The notes beneath the pieces are model-generated. The model was not told where the DNA came from, did not search any database, and worked only from the letters and a program-made list of their open reading frames with translations. From contig JAPSFT010000001.1 of NCBI GenBank assembly GCA_035063765.1, forward strand, positions 223,237 to 287,236: DNA of 64,000 nt, given 5' to 3'. Source of the stretch: Deltaproteobacteria bacterium (GTDB lineage Bacteria > Myxococcota_A > UBA9160 > PR03). Positions 36,801 to 44,582 of the stretch are shown piece by piece (positions within the stretch are counted from its first letter, which is position 1; the number at the start of each line of letters is the position of its first letter). A program made the position numbers and the translations under genes.

Positions 36801-39590
36801 GTAGCCGCCGAGCTTCACGGGGAGGTCGCAGGTCGCCGGCGACGACGCGTTGGTGGTGAGCTCGCACGAGGCGACCACGCGATCGACCGCGCGCGACACG
36901 ACGTGGGTGCGCCCCCCGCCGACGTCCTGGCGCGCGAGCGTCCAGATCCGCCGCACGAGCTCGACGTGCACCCGCTTCTGTCCGAGCCGCTTGCCGTCGA
37001 GCGCGAACGCGGTGACCGCGGCTCGGAACGAGCCGGGCGCGTCGACGAAGCCGTCCTCGGGCCGACGGACGCCGAGGTAGAAGTCCGCCGGGTGCACCAG
37101 CGCGCTCGTGCCGCCCCCGACCGACTGACGTGCCACGTCGGTGACCTCGGCGCTCACCGTCACGAGCTCGGGCGTGCGCTGCCCCGGCAGCTCGAGCTGC
37201 TTGTCGAACCTCACCGCGCCTGCCGGGTCGAGGCGCCCCTCTTGCTCGACCAGCGCGCCGCCGGCGAGCGCCGACTCGTCGTCGTCGGCGTGGAAGGGCT
37301 CGGCGTCGGTCGCGAAGCCCTCGCTGTCCGGCGGCGTGAACCAGGTCCGCGAGCGCGTCACCGTGTAGCGCACGTGGGCGCCTGCCATCGGCGCGCCATA
37401 GAGGTAGTCGCCGCGCACGGTCCAGGCCGCCGGCTCCCCGCGCACGTAAGCCGGGCGATCGCTCTCCGCGCTCACCTTGAACTCCACCGGGCGATACTCG
37501 GCGACGGTGAAGTCCGTCCTCACCGAACCCTCGGGGAGCCCGCGCGTCTCGAGGCTCCACGCGCCGAGGCCGGCCGAGCGCGGCACGGTGAACCGGGTCG
37601 AGAAGGTGCCGAAGCGGGTCGTGGTCACGCTCTTCTTGGCGACGTCCTCCCCGTCCGGGGAGCGGAGCACCACCGTGAGCGGTCGCCCCGCGAGCACCTG
37701 ATTGCCGCTCGGCGTCGCGCGACGGACGATCGCCTTCACCTCGAGCGCGTCTCCGGGGCGATAGATCCCGCGCTCGGTGAACATCATTCCGTAGTCGTCG
37801 CCCTCGCCGCTGAAGTCGTAGGCTACGCCGTAGCGCCAGGGAGGGAGGTAGTCCGAGACCGGCCGGTAGCTCCAGTCGGCGCCGTCCTCGACGACGATGA
37901 GGGCCGGGGCGTCGTACTGCTCGAGCTGGGGGGCAAACTCGCTGGTGGCGATGGTCACGAGCCCGTCGGCGTCCGTCGTGTGGAGCGCCGGCGCGCGCCC
38001 GCGCTGGCGGATGCTCACCTTTGCGCCCGCGACCGGCGCGCCGCTCGACAGACGCGTGACCCAGACCCGCGAGCCGAAGCGAGAGAGCTTCGCGGTGATG
38101 GCGAGATCGGTCACCTGGACGATCTTCGCGCGCACGATGGGCGACGCGCGGTCGCCGCGCCCGGGATAGCGCAGGCCAACCCCGAGCGCGCCGCGCCCCG
38201 AGCTCCGTGCGAGCAGCTCGGACGGGAGCAGCCGCTCGGTCGCCATGGCGTTCGCCGCGGCGCGCGGCGCGACGACGCGCGGGGCGCGGAGCTTCGACAA
38301 CAGCTCGAACTCTTCGCGAGTGTCGCCGGCGGCCACGAACGCGAGCGCGTCCTCCGGCGTGAGCGCGACCGCGACGAGCTCGTAGCGCGGCGTGTTCACC
38401 GACCCTATCGGCAGTGAGGCGCTCGATTTCGGCTCGAGCACGTCTCCGCTCACCCCGATCTCCACCGACGGCCAGAGGTCGTCGAAGTCACGGCGGAGCG
38501 CCGCCGGCGCCGCGAGCCGCTGCCCGTACTTGTCGGTGAGCGCGCCCGAGACCCGCACCGTGTAGGATCTCCCCGGCAGAAACCCGCCGACCAGCGAGAC
38601 GTACCGCGTGTAGTCGTCGTCTTCCCGGCCGCTCTCCCAGCGAAGCTTCACGGGCGGCTCGACGCTGATGGCGCGCTCGAGCTCGCGGGCCTTCACCGGG
38701 TTCGAGAGCGAGAGCGAGAGGTAGCCGGGCTCGCAGCGCCCGTGCGGCGTGTCGGTGCTGCAGTCGAGCGACTCGACGACCAGCGGCCCATAGGTCTCAA
38801 ACTCGAGCTGCTGCGCCTTGCCGGCCGGCAGCGGCCCCTCGAGGCCGGTGAGCTCGGCGGCGAGCACCAGCTCGAAGCGCGAGTGGATCGGCAGCGGCGC
38901 GGCGGGGCGAAGCTCGAGATGGGCGGGCGCCGCGGCGTCCGGCTGCCTCACCGAGAACGCGATGGGCTTGCGCGCCCCGCCGGCCACTCGCTCGAGCTTG
39001 GCGGCGCGCTCGAGCGCCGCGGGCGCGATGGGCTGGTTGAAGCGGAGGTCGAGGACGACGTCGGGGGTGAGCCCGTCCTGCCGGTCCGATGGCGAAGAGC
39101 GGACCAGCGCGGGCCGCACGGTCGTAAACTCGAAGCGGTGCGCGGCGCCGAGCGTCGCGCCGTCGAGCGCGCGCGTGCCCGCGGGGACCTCGACCTTGAC
39201 GTGGGTCGCGCCCGGGAGCCGCCCCGCGGCGGGCACGAACTGGAGCGCGCTCGTGCCGACCCACTGCCAGCGTCCCTCGAGCGCGGGCTCGAGCGTGATG
39301 GGCGGCGGGGCCTCGTCGCCGGCGAGCGTGAGGGCGCGGAGCGGCCGGCTGAACACGATGGAGAGCTCGGCGCCCTGCTCGGCCTCGCCGCTCGGCGCGG
39401 CGTACACGACGCGGAACGGGCCCTCGCTCCCGGCCGCGCCGGGTCCCTCGCCGATGGCCAGGGTCTGGCGTGGCGTCACCGCCGGCACCCGCGCGCCCTG
39501 GAGGCACGCCGTGATCCCGAGGAGGAGGAGCCCGAGAAGCGTCCGGAGGCGAGCGCGCGCGCGCGCCGCGGAGCCGTGTCGTGACGTCAT
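33885..39590 (-). CDS. Bacterial alpha-2-macroglobulin lipoprotein
   Basis: The 1,901-aa lipoprotein has signal peptide and lipobox LLLGITAC (Cys29). The MG beta-sandwich domains follow, and the thioester motif is CTEQ (C1398, in DYPYGCTEQLSSRLVPLL) in the alpha/alpha-toroid. The protein traps proteases by a bait region, and the thioester couples covalently to them. Keeping CxEQ marks it as the thioester-active type usually encoded with pbpC. I chose the ATG at 39590 because the signal peptide starts there; the open frame to 39698 adds 36 residues without family character. It is divergent from a TPR gene with a 207-bp gap holding one arm of a 28-bp inverted repeat. Confidence 0.95.
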   Translation of the reverse strand: MTSRHGSAARARARLRTLLGLLLLGITACLQGARVPAVTPRQTLAIGEGPGAAGSEGPFRVVYAAPSGEAEQGAELSIVFSRPLRALTLAGDEAPPPITLEPALEGRWQWVGTSALQFVPAAGRLPGATHVKVEVPAGTRALDGATLGAAHRFEFTTVRPALVRSSPSDRQDGLTPDVVLDLRFNQPIAPAALERAAKLERVAGGARKPIAFSVRQPDAAAPAHLELRPAAPLPIHSRFELVLAAELTGLEGPLPAGKAQQLEFETYGPLVVESLDCSTDTPHGRCEPGYLSLSLSNPVKARELERAISVEPPVKLRWESGREDDDYTRYVSLVGGFLPGRSYTVRVSGALTDKYGQRLAAPAALRRDFDDLWPSVEIGVSGDVLEPKSSASLPIGSVNTPRYELVAVALTPEDALAFVAAGDTREEFELLSKLRAPRVVAPRAAANAMATERLLPSELLARSSGRGALGVGLRYPGRGDRASPIVRAKIVQVTDLAITAKLSRFGSRVWVTRLSSGAPVAGAKVSIRQRGRAPALHTTDADGLVTIATSEFAPQLEQYDAPALIVVEDGADWSYRPVSDYLPPWRYGVAYDFSGEGDDYGMMFTERGIYRPGDALEVKAIVRRATPSGNQVLAGRPLTVVLRSPDGEDVAKKSVTTTRFGTFSTRFTVPRSAGLGAWSLETRGLPEGSVRTDFTVAEYRPVEFKVSAESDRPAYVRGEPAAWTVRGDYLYGAPMAGAHVRYTVTRSRTWFTPPDSEGFATDAEPFHADDDESALAGGALVEQEGRLDPAGAVRFDKQLELPGQRTPELVTVSAEVTDVARQSVGGGTSALVHPADFYLGVRRPEDGFVDAPGSFRAAVTAFALDGKRLGQKRVHVELVRRIWTLARQDVGGGRTHVVSRAVDRVVASCELTTNASSPATCDLPVKLGGYYLVHATAKDARGNLAEAALGLYGIGPGEAPWRDSDTRSLELVLDKEEYRVGDTARLLVKSPYPVAEALVTVERAGVYRQQRVTLRGSTPTLNVPVTAELGTNAFVSVQLVRGRTAPPPAARERPDVGAPTYRIGYASLRVDPSPHRLKVALAPSRKELRPGEELAVELAVTDARGRPAEAEVTLYAVDEGALSLINYQTPDPVQVFAASRPLEVATVESREALGRVSLEDLASAIGVMKGREGGDGGGGSARRDFRQSAYFNPSLVTDPSGKARVRFKLPESLTTFRLMAVAVTADDAYGFGEERVTTSQRLMARPALPRFLRAGDRVEAGVVLSAKDFGPARVEVRARVEGLELEGAPVRTVELGRNASVEVRFPMLAKTAGTAKLGFVATGGGARDAVEVTRRVDAPASFESVALYGQTTGSAGEQIGDLSKIRRDVGKLDVTVSSTALVGLGGGVEQLLDYPYGCTEQLSSRLVPLLPLRALARDFDIPLPKDLTAVVDKTVADILKNQRGDGGFGMWSDSPQSSPWVTAYALFSLDTARRHGATVPGDPLARGSAYLRRYLAGLVDDPLYWSSAAFMVDVLSSMGAPDPGYMTRLYESRDGKPVFARALLLHAMAVSKQGAESVRALAEELERSLRLDANTATATENLGDDYAVLMDSPARTTALLLRALLAVNPAHPLAAKLARGLLAARRGGSWRSTQETAYALLALEDYRKAQEKDAPDYVAKVWFSGAELFSATMKGRGTLARGTTIATGKLAPTGGLLVFDKRGSGTLFYEARLKYARQSLPTAALDRGFYVQKTLRAVTPEQLPMLLGTVPAGGSLAFSGGALVLADLVVVTASPRDYVVLEDPLPAGFEAVDASLGTTAAWLAIPGSGGEDTAVDCAGCDDDQDDVIAGSRAFLSSSFHRELRDDRVLHFVDHMAAGMYHYRYLARATSLGKFVVPPTRAEEMYSPEVFGRTAATTVEIR

Positions 39591-39704
39591 GGCGCAGAAG
39601 TCAGCAACGGCCGTGCCGCCGCCGCAACCCGCGTGGAGGTGGCCCCGCCTCGCCCGCGGCGTGGCTCGCGGGACGCAGCCCCGCGTCCGAGCGAACACCG
39701 GCGA

Positions 39705-39970
39705 TTCCGCGCCGGGCCGGCATCCCCACCCGAGAGCCCGCGAGCGCCCGGCTCCGAGTGGCGCGAGCGCGCTCCCGCTTCTAGGCTTCGGATCATCGTG
39801 TCGAGCCGAGCGCCCGTGGGGCTCGCGGTCGTGAGCGCGCTCTCGGTGTTCGGCAGCGCGCTGAACGCCGCGGCCGAGCCGGTGGCGCGCTTCGGCGACG
39901 CCCCGGTGTCGAGTCCCGCGCGCCCACCGGCTCCGAAGCCATCGGGAGGGGATGCCGGCCCGGCGCGGAA
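39705..39970. repeat. 28-bp inverted repeat flanking a gene start
   Basis: Bases 39705-39732 and 39943-39970 are reverse complements at 27 of 28 positions (mismatch opposite 39947), including a perfect 23-bp core. The 210 bp between them contain the GTG start (39798) and signal-peptide codons of the TPR protein; the right arm is coding. Transcribed from upstream, the arms could pair and put the translation start into a large loop. Confidence 0.9.
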
Positions 39971-40553
39971 CCCCGTGCGGGCGAGCGCGCTGGTCCTCGA
40001 GCTCTACCGGCGCGGACGCGAGCGCGAGCGTCGCGGCGACCCCGCGCAGGCGGCGGCGGCCTACGTCGACGCGATCGGCGCGGACCCGACCTACGGCCCT
40101 GCGCTCCTCGCGCTCGCGCGCCTGCGGCAGGTGATGGGCGACGTCGAGGAGGCCGAGGCGCTCTGCGCGCGCGCGGCGCGGCTCCCCGCCTACGCGGCCG
40201 ACGCGCTCACGCTCCGCGCGGCGCTGCGTAAGGCGCGCGGGCTCGCGCGAGAGGCGCGCGAGGACCTCGCCCAGGCGGCCTCGCTCGACCCCTCACCCGC
40301 GCGGCTCGAGGCGCTCGCCGACGCCTACGTCGCCGCCGAGCTCTGGCCCGCGGCGCTGGCCGTGTGGCGGCAGCTCCTCGCCGCGCGCGAAGCGGGCACC
40401 GAGCCCGAGCGCGTCGCGGCCGCCCGAATCAAGGTGCGCGCGCTCGGAGCGCTCGCGGGCGAGACCGATCCGGTCGCCGCGGGGCGTGCCTCGTCGCGCT
40501 GGGAGCGGCGAGCGCTCGCGAGGATCGCCGCGCGGACGGCGCGCGGTCGCTGA
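39798..40553 (+). CDS. Exported TPR protein
   Basis: The 251-aa protein has a signal peptide ending around SALNAAA, a Pro-rich spacer and TPR-like repeats at about 65-190 (R-R-G-D-P-A-Q-A-A-A-A-Y-V-D-A-I, then D-V-E-E-A-E-A-L-C-A-R-A-A). It is likely periplasmic or outer-membrane associated and acts in protein contacts; no specific role can be seen. The GTG at 39798 is preferred because it begins the signal peptide. The frame is open back to 39633, but the extra residues have no signal-peptide character. It is divergent from the alpha-2-macroglobulin gene and convergent with the thioesterase gene. Confidence 0.65.
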   Translation: MSSRAPVGLAVVSALSVFGSALNAAAEPVARFGDAPVSSPARPPAPKPSGGDAGPARNPVRASALVLELYRRGRERERRGDPAQAAAAYVDAIGADPTYGPALLALARLRQVMGDVEEAEALCARAARLPAYAADALTLRAALRKARGLAREAREDLAQAASLDPSPARLEALADAYVAAELWPAALAVWRQLLAAREAGTEPERVAAARIKVRALGALAGETDPVAAGRASSRWERRALARIAARTARGR

Positions 40554-40577
40554 GCGCCGCGCGCTGGTGGTCCGGCG

Positions 40578-40994
40578 TCAAGGCTGCGGCTCGAGGTGGG
40601 CGAGCGCGACCCGCCGGACATCCTCCGGCATGGGGCAGCTCTCGAGCCGATCGAGATCGGTGGTGACCACCGTGTGAAGGAGCTCGGCGGCGCGCTCGCC
40701 GTCGCGCGCGCGCACGAACCGGTAGCGAAGCTCGAGGCTCCGGTTGCCGACGCGGCGCACCGAGGTCTCGATCCTCACCACGTCCCCGTACGCGAGCGGC
40801 GAGACGAAATCGCACTCGACGTGGACCGCCGGAAGCCCGACTCGGCGAGCGGTCACGAGGGCGAGATAACCGCCGTCGAGCGGCGCGAAGAAGCGGTCCA
40901 TCGCCTCGTGGGCATAGGTGAGAAAATGTGGGAAAAATACCAGCCCGGCCGCGTCTACCTCGTGAAACGCGACCGCGCGCTCATAGATGAACAT
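40578..40994 (-). CDS. Acyl-CoA thioesterase, 4HBT/YbgC family
   Basis: The 138-aa hot-dog-fold protein has catalytic Asp14 in FHEVDAAGLVFFPHFLTYAH, the signature of 4-hydroxybenzoyl-CoA/YbgC-type thioesterases (D-x-x-G-x-V-x-F-x-x-Y). It hydrolyses acyl-CoA thioesters in the cytoplasm; the substrate cannot be read from the sequence. YbgC often sits with tol-pal genes, but none is seen here, so the role may be in fatty-acid or aromatic metabolism. The length is normal. Confidence 0.88.
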   Translation of the reverse strand: MFIYERAVAFHEVDAAGLVFFPHFLTYAHEAMDRFFAPLDGGYLALVTARRVGLPAVHVECDFVSPLAYGDVVRIETSVRRVGNRSLELRYRFVRARDGERAAELLHTVVTTDLDRLESCPMPEDVRRVALAHLEPQP

Positions 40995-41089
40995 GACCCG
41001 AGCAGGGTAGCCCGAAGCCCGCGCGGGGCGCGAGCGGGCGGCCGCGAAGCGCCTTGCGAAAGGAGGCGATTTCGCTCAGACTGAGGCCC

Positions 41090-42433
41090 ATGCGCGTTCG
41101 TCGCTTGGCTCTGGGGTTGATCGGCTTGGTGAGCATCGGCGGCCTGACCGCGATCGGCTGCGGCACCTCGGGCGGCGACGCGCAGCTCGGCGGCGGAGGC
41201 GCCGCTGGCAAGGCCGGCTCGAGCAGCGGCGGAGGAGCCGGAGCGCCGGCGAGCGGTGGCGCGAGCGGGGCGGCCGGGACGGCCGGCGGCGGGAGCGGCA
41301 CCGGCGGCACGAGCGGCGGGAGCGGCACCGGCGGCACGAGCGGCGGGAGCGGCACCGGCGGGAGCGGCACCGGCGGCGGCCCGAACGACGCTGGCCTCGA
41401 CGTCGAGTTCAGCTACGACGGCCCGATCGACGACGGCGGCTTCAACTCGGACTCCTCGTGCGCCGCGACCACCGCCGAGACCAAGCCGCTCCCGCTCGAC
41501 ATGTACGTCATGCTCGATCAGTCCGGCAGCATGAACACCGACTGCAACGTGAACACGTCGACGTACACGGCGTCGACTCCCTCGAAGTGGTGCTACGCGA
41601 TCAACGCGCTCTACGGCTTCATGGCGACCGCCGATCCGACGCTCGATCAGCGGGTCGCCCTGCAGTATTTCGCGCTCAACAACGGCACCTGCGCCGGCGT
41701 CGGCTACGCGACGCCGGAGATCAGCCTCCGCGCGATCCCCGCCAACGCGGGAGACTTCGTCGCGTCGCTGAACAGCCACAGCCCCTCCACGAACACCCCC
41801 ACCGAAGGTGCCGCCAGAGGCCTCACTCAATTTGCCGCTGCCCAGAAGTCATTGGATCCGAGCCGCACCATCATCGGGATCCTCATCACCGACGGCGATC
41901 CGTACGGCTGCGGGGACGCGGCGACGGTCGGCACCGTCATCCGAAACGCGTGGAACGGCGGGTCCGGCGTGCGCACCTACGTCATCGGGATGACCGGCGC
42001 GACGGCCGCGAACCTCGAGACGATGGCGGTCAATGGCGGCGCGCCCGCGCACGCGAACTACTGCATCAGCGGCGCCTCGTGCCACTACTACAGCGTCGGT
42101 AACGGCAACTACGCGGTCTTCGCGGACGTCTTGAAGACCATCCAGGCGTCCGCCATCGGCTGCGACTACGCCATGCCGACCAGCGACGCGGGCGTCATCG
42201 ATCCGGGCAAGGTCAGCGTGGAGTACTCGCCGGGGGGCAACCCGCCGGCCCAGACCATCCCGAAGGTCAGCGGCGCGGGCTCGTGCCCCGCGGCCGGCAG
42301 CGGAGGCGGCGGCTGGTACTACGACAACGACGCGAGCCCGACCAAGATCACGCTCTGCCCGGCCACCTGCACGGCGATCCAGTCGGACCACTCCGCCAAG
42401 GTGGAGGTGAACCTCGGCTGTCTCGGCTCCTGA
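41090..42433 (+). CDS. vWA-domain lipoprotein
   Basis: The 447-aa protein has a lipoprotein signal peptide (lipobox LTAIGC, Cys24) and a Gly/Ser/Thr linker made of 27-bp tandem repeats. A von Willebrand factor A domain follows (about 140-355) with the metal-ion site DQSGSM, a downstream Thr and ITDGDPYG. Scattered cysteines suggest disulfides, so it is probably surface-exposed. vWA domains mediate metal-dependent adhesion or assembly; the ligand is unknown. The ATG at 41090 is preferred over an in-frame start at 41054 because it gives a classic signal peptide with GAGG 6 bases upstream. The convergent neighbour's stop is 7 bp away. Confidence 0.82.
   Translation: MRVRRLALGLIGLVSIGGLTAIGCGTSGGDAQLGGGGAAGKAGSSSGGGAGAPASGGASGAAGTAGGGSGTGGTSGGSGTGGTSGGSGTGGSGTGGGPNDAGLDVEFSYDGPIDDGGFNSDSSCAATTAETKPLPLDMYVMLDQSGSMNTDCNVNTSTYTASTPSKWCYAINALYGFMATADPTLDQRVALQYFALNNGTCAGVGYATPEISLRAIPANAGDFVASLNSHSPSTNTPTEGAARGLTQFAAAQKSLDPSRTIIGILITDGDPYGCGDAATVGTVIRNAWNGGSGVRTYVIGMTGATAANLETMAVNGGAPAHANYCISGASCHYYSVGNGNYAVFADVLKTIQASAIGCDYAMPTSDAGVIDPGKVSVEYSPGGNPPAQTIPKVSGAGSCPAAGSGGGGWYYDNDASPTKITLCPATCTAIQSDHSAKVEVNLGCLGS
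41288..41359 (+). repeat. 27-bp tandem repeat in the vWA lipoprotein linker
   Basis: Two identical 27-bp units (41288-41314, 41315-41341) and the first 18 bp of a third encode GGSGTGGTS. It is similar in style, but not sequence period, to the 18-bp repeat of the lipoprotein at 9611. Confidence 0.88.
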
Positions 42434-42440
42434 GGCGCGC

Positions 42441-43796
42441 TCAGGGCGCGCGCCACGCGGCGCCGAGATCGTCGGAGACGAGCACCGGGTAGGTCTCCGC
42501 GGGTCGGTCCGCGCCGCCGTAGAGCAGCACGCGGTGACCGAGCGCCAGCAGGCGGCTCGGCACCCCGACCGCGGTGCGAACCTCGGGGTGCGCGGCCGCG
42601 TCGAAGGCGACGCCAAACGGGGCCCAGGAGCGCCCGTCGTCGCGCGACGAGGTCACCCGGACCACGCCGCCCATCGCCACCGCGAGGACGGTCGCGCCGT
42701 CGACCCGCGCGAGATCGAGCGGGAGCGCGGGCCGCGCGTCCACGCCCGTGAACGTCGGCGCGGTGAGCGCGCGGCACGGCTGCCGATACGGGCAGAGCGC
42801 GAGCGCGGCCGCGCGCGCGCCGGGGGCGGCGAGCGCGGCGACCAGCGCGCTCTCGTCGCACGCGGCCGACACGATCTCGAGCGACGCCGGCGCGAGATCG
42901 ACGCTCGAGGGCGCGTCGTCGGGGCCCTGCGAGGTGACCTGGGTCCGCGCGCCGTCATCGCTGGTGCGGAAAGTGAACGCGCGCTGGCCGCTCGGCGCCG
43001 CGCACCGCTCGGCGAACGCGGCCAGCTCAGGGTCACCGAGCGGAGACGGCACCCAGCTCACGCCGCCGTCGGTGCTCCGATACGCGGCGAGGTTGGCTCC
43101 CTTGCCCACCGCGAGCACGAGCCCGCTCCGCGTCGCGCGGAGCGCGCGATACCGGGCGCGCCACGCGGGCAGTCCCCGCCCGACCGAGGGGCGCGCGAGC
43201 TCGATCGGGTGCGTCGCTTCGAAGGCGCCGAGCGACGGGCGCACCAGCCGCGTCCAGCCCCCGCGCTCGAAGGGCCAGCCCTCGCGCGCCAGGGTGACCA
43301 GCGGACGCGTGCTCACCGCGAGGTCGTCGATCGACACCGGCGGCCCGCGGCGCAGCGCCGGCGGCGCGCCGTACTCGACGAAGCTCCAGGCCTCCGCCCG
43401 GTGCGCGCTCGCGACGCGCGACGAGCCGGTGAGCTCGCGCGCTCCCGCCGCGCAGCGCTCGAACGGGCGCTCCCCGGCGGCGCTGTAGATCAGCCGGCGC
43501 CGCACCAGCCGCCGAAACTCGACGGGGGTGTCGCGAAGGAGCGACGGACCGGTCGGACCAACCATGCAGAGCGCGTAGTCGGCGAGCACGGCCGCCGCGC
43601 CGTGCAGCCGCCACGCCGACAGCGCTCGCGGGTAGAGCGCCCAGAGCGCGAGCGCGACGCCACCGAGCGCGAGCAGCTTGCGGAGCCGAAGACGCGGCGG
43701 CCGGGCGCGAGGCGCCGAGATCGGCGCCGAGAGCGGCGGCGGAGGCTCGCTCTTCGTCAGGCGGGTGTTGCGCGGGACCGGGGGCGGGAGAGCCAT
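42441..43796 (-). CDS. Membrane-anchored protein with Asp-box (BNR-like) repeats
   Basis: The 451-aa protein has a Pro-rich cytoplasmic start, one transmembrane helix (near 42-58, LLALGGVALALWAL) and a large exported region. At least three Asp-box motifs are visible: S-T-D-G-G-V-S-W, S-R-D-D-G-R-S-W and S-D-D-L-G-A-A-W. These are typical of sialidase-like beta-propellers such as photosystem-II stability factor and secreted glycosidases. No sialidase Arg triad is evident, so enzymatic activity is doubtful. The start at 43796 (MALPPPVPRN) is preferred; the frame is open to 43838. It lies downstream of rpsU on the same strand. Confidence 0.65.
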   Translation of the reverse strand: MALPPPVPRNTRLTKSEPPPPLSAPISAPRARPPRLRLRKLLALGGVALALWALYPRALSAWRLHGAAAVLADYALCMVGPTGPSLLRDTPVEFRRLVRRRLIYSAAGERPFERCAAGARELTGSSRVASAHRAEAWSFVEYGAPPALRRGPPVSIDDLAVSTRPLVTLAREGWPFERGGWTRLVRPSLGAFEATHPIELARPSVGRGLPAWRARYRALRATRSGLVLAVGKGANLAAYRSTDGGVSWVPSPLGDPELAAFAERCAAPSGQRAFTFRTSDDGARTQVTSQGPDDAPSSVDLAPASLEIVSAACDESALVAALAAPGARAAALALCPYRQPCRALTAPTFTGVDARPALPLDLARVDGATVLAVAMGGVVRVTSSRDDGRSWAPFGVAFDAAAHPEVRTAVGVPSRLLALGHRVLLYGGADRPAETYPVLVSDDLGAAWRAP

Positions 43797-43895
43797 CGCG
43801 GACCTCGGAGGTTGCCCGAGCGTCCGGCTCCCGGCCAAATTTGCGAGTGGTTGCCGGAGGTTCTGAGAGAAGCTCGCGGCCGGCTCGCGCGATGG

Positions 43896-44171
43896 CTAAA
43901 ATTCGATCTTCTGGCGCTTGCGGCGGCGACGAGCGGCCTCGCTCATCTTCTTACGTCGCTTGACGCTCGGCTTCATGTGGTGGCGGCGGCGCTTGAGCTC
44001 GCGAAGGATGCCTTCGGCGGCCATCTTGCGCTTCAGGTGCTTGATGGCGCGCTCGATGCCCTTGTCGCCGACCTGGACCTCGAGGGGCTTACACTGGATC
44101 GATTCGGTGGGATTAGCCAAGGGGCCGGGGATATGACACCCAGCGCGGCGCGCCGCAAGCTCTTTTTGCAC
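43896..44171 (-). CDS. rpsU: 30S ribosomal protein S21
   Basis: The core runs from LEVQVGDKGIERAIKHLKRK through EGILRELKRRRHHMKPSVKR to a very basic tail, the S21 family pattern. S21 sits on the 30S platform near the anti-Shine-Dalgarno region. The start is uncertain: the GTG at 44171 gives 91 aa with about 25 unusual leading residues, while a TTG at 44118-44120 would give 74 aa, nearer the family's usual 60-75. Neither has a clear ribosome site. The divergent DUF971 gene begins only 47 bp away. Confidence 0.9.
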   Translation of the reverse strand: MQKELAARRAGCHIPGPLANPTESIQCKPLEVQVGDKGIERAIKHLKRKMAAEGILRELKRRRHHMKPSVKRRKKMSEAARRRRKRQKIEF

Positions 44172-44218
44172 GCCCGCCGCTTTACACCGCGCGACATTTC
44201 CGCGAATTACGGGGGCGC

Positions 44219-44572
44219 ATGGCCCCCGATCCGCGCACTCAGCCGACCGGTCTCAAGGCGCCGCACGGCGCTCGGACCCTAGAGATCACCTGGTCGGACG
44301 GCCACGGGTCGAGCTACCCCCACGAGCTCCTCCGCGGCTTCTGCCCCTGCGCGAGCTGCCAGGGGCACTCGAGCGGGATCCGCTTCATCGCGGGCGGGAA
44401 CCTCGAGATCCGCGCCGTCGAGCAGGTCGGCAATTACGCGATTCAGCTCACCTGGGGCGACGGACACACCGCCGGCATCTATACCTTCCGCTACCTCCGC
44501 GCGCTCGGTGATCTCATCGACGCCCTCGGAGCCGACGAGCTGAAGAGCATGGGCGAGCTACCCCGACTCTAG
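44219..44572 (+). CDS. DUF971 (GBBH-like N-terminal) protein
   Basis: The 117-aa protein matches the DUF971 pattern: L-E-I-T-W-S-D-G-H, S-Y-P-H-E-L-L-R, FCPCASCQGH and a later L-T-W-G-D-G-H-T-A-G-I-Y-T-F-R-Y-L. The fold is that of the N-terminal metal-binding domain of gamma-butyrobetaine hydroxylase; free-standing members occur near iron-sulfur carrier genes in many bacteria. The histidine and cysteines suggest metal binding. It is probably co-transcribed with the glycosyltransferase gene 10 bp downstream. Confidence 0.85.
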   Translation: MAPDPRTQPTGLKAPHGARTLEITWSDGHGSSYPHELLRGFCPCASCQGHSSGIRFIAGGNLEIRAVEQVGNYAIQLTWGDGHTAGIYTFRYLRALGDLIDALGADELKSMGELPRL

Positions 44573-44582
44573 CCCCACGCGG

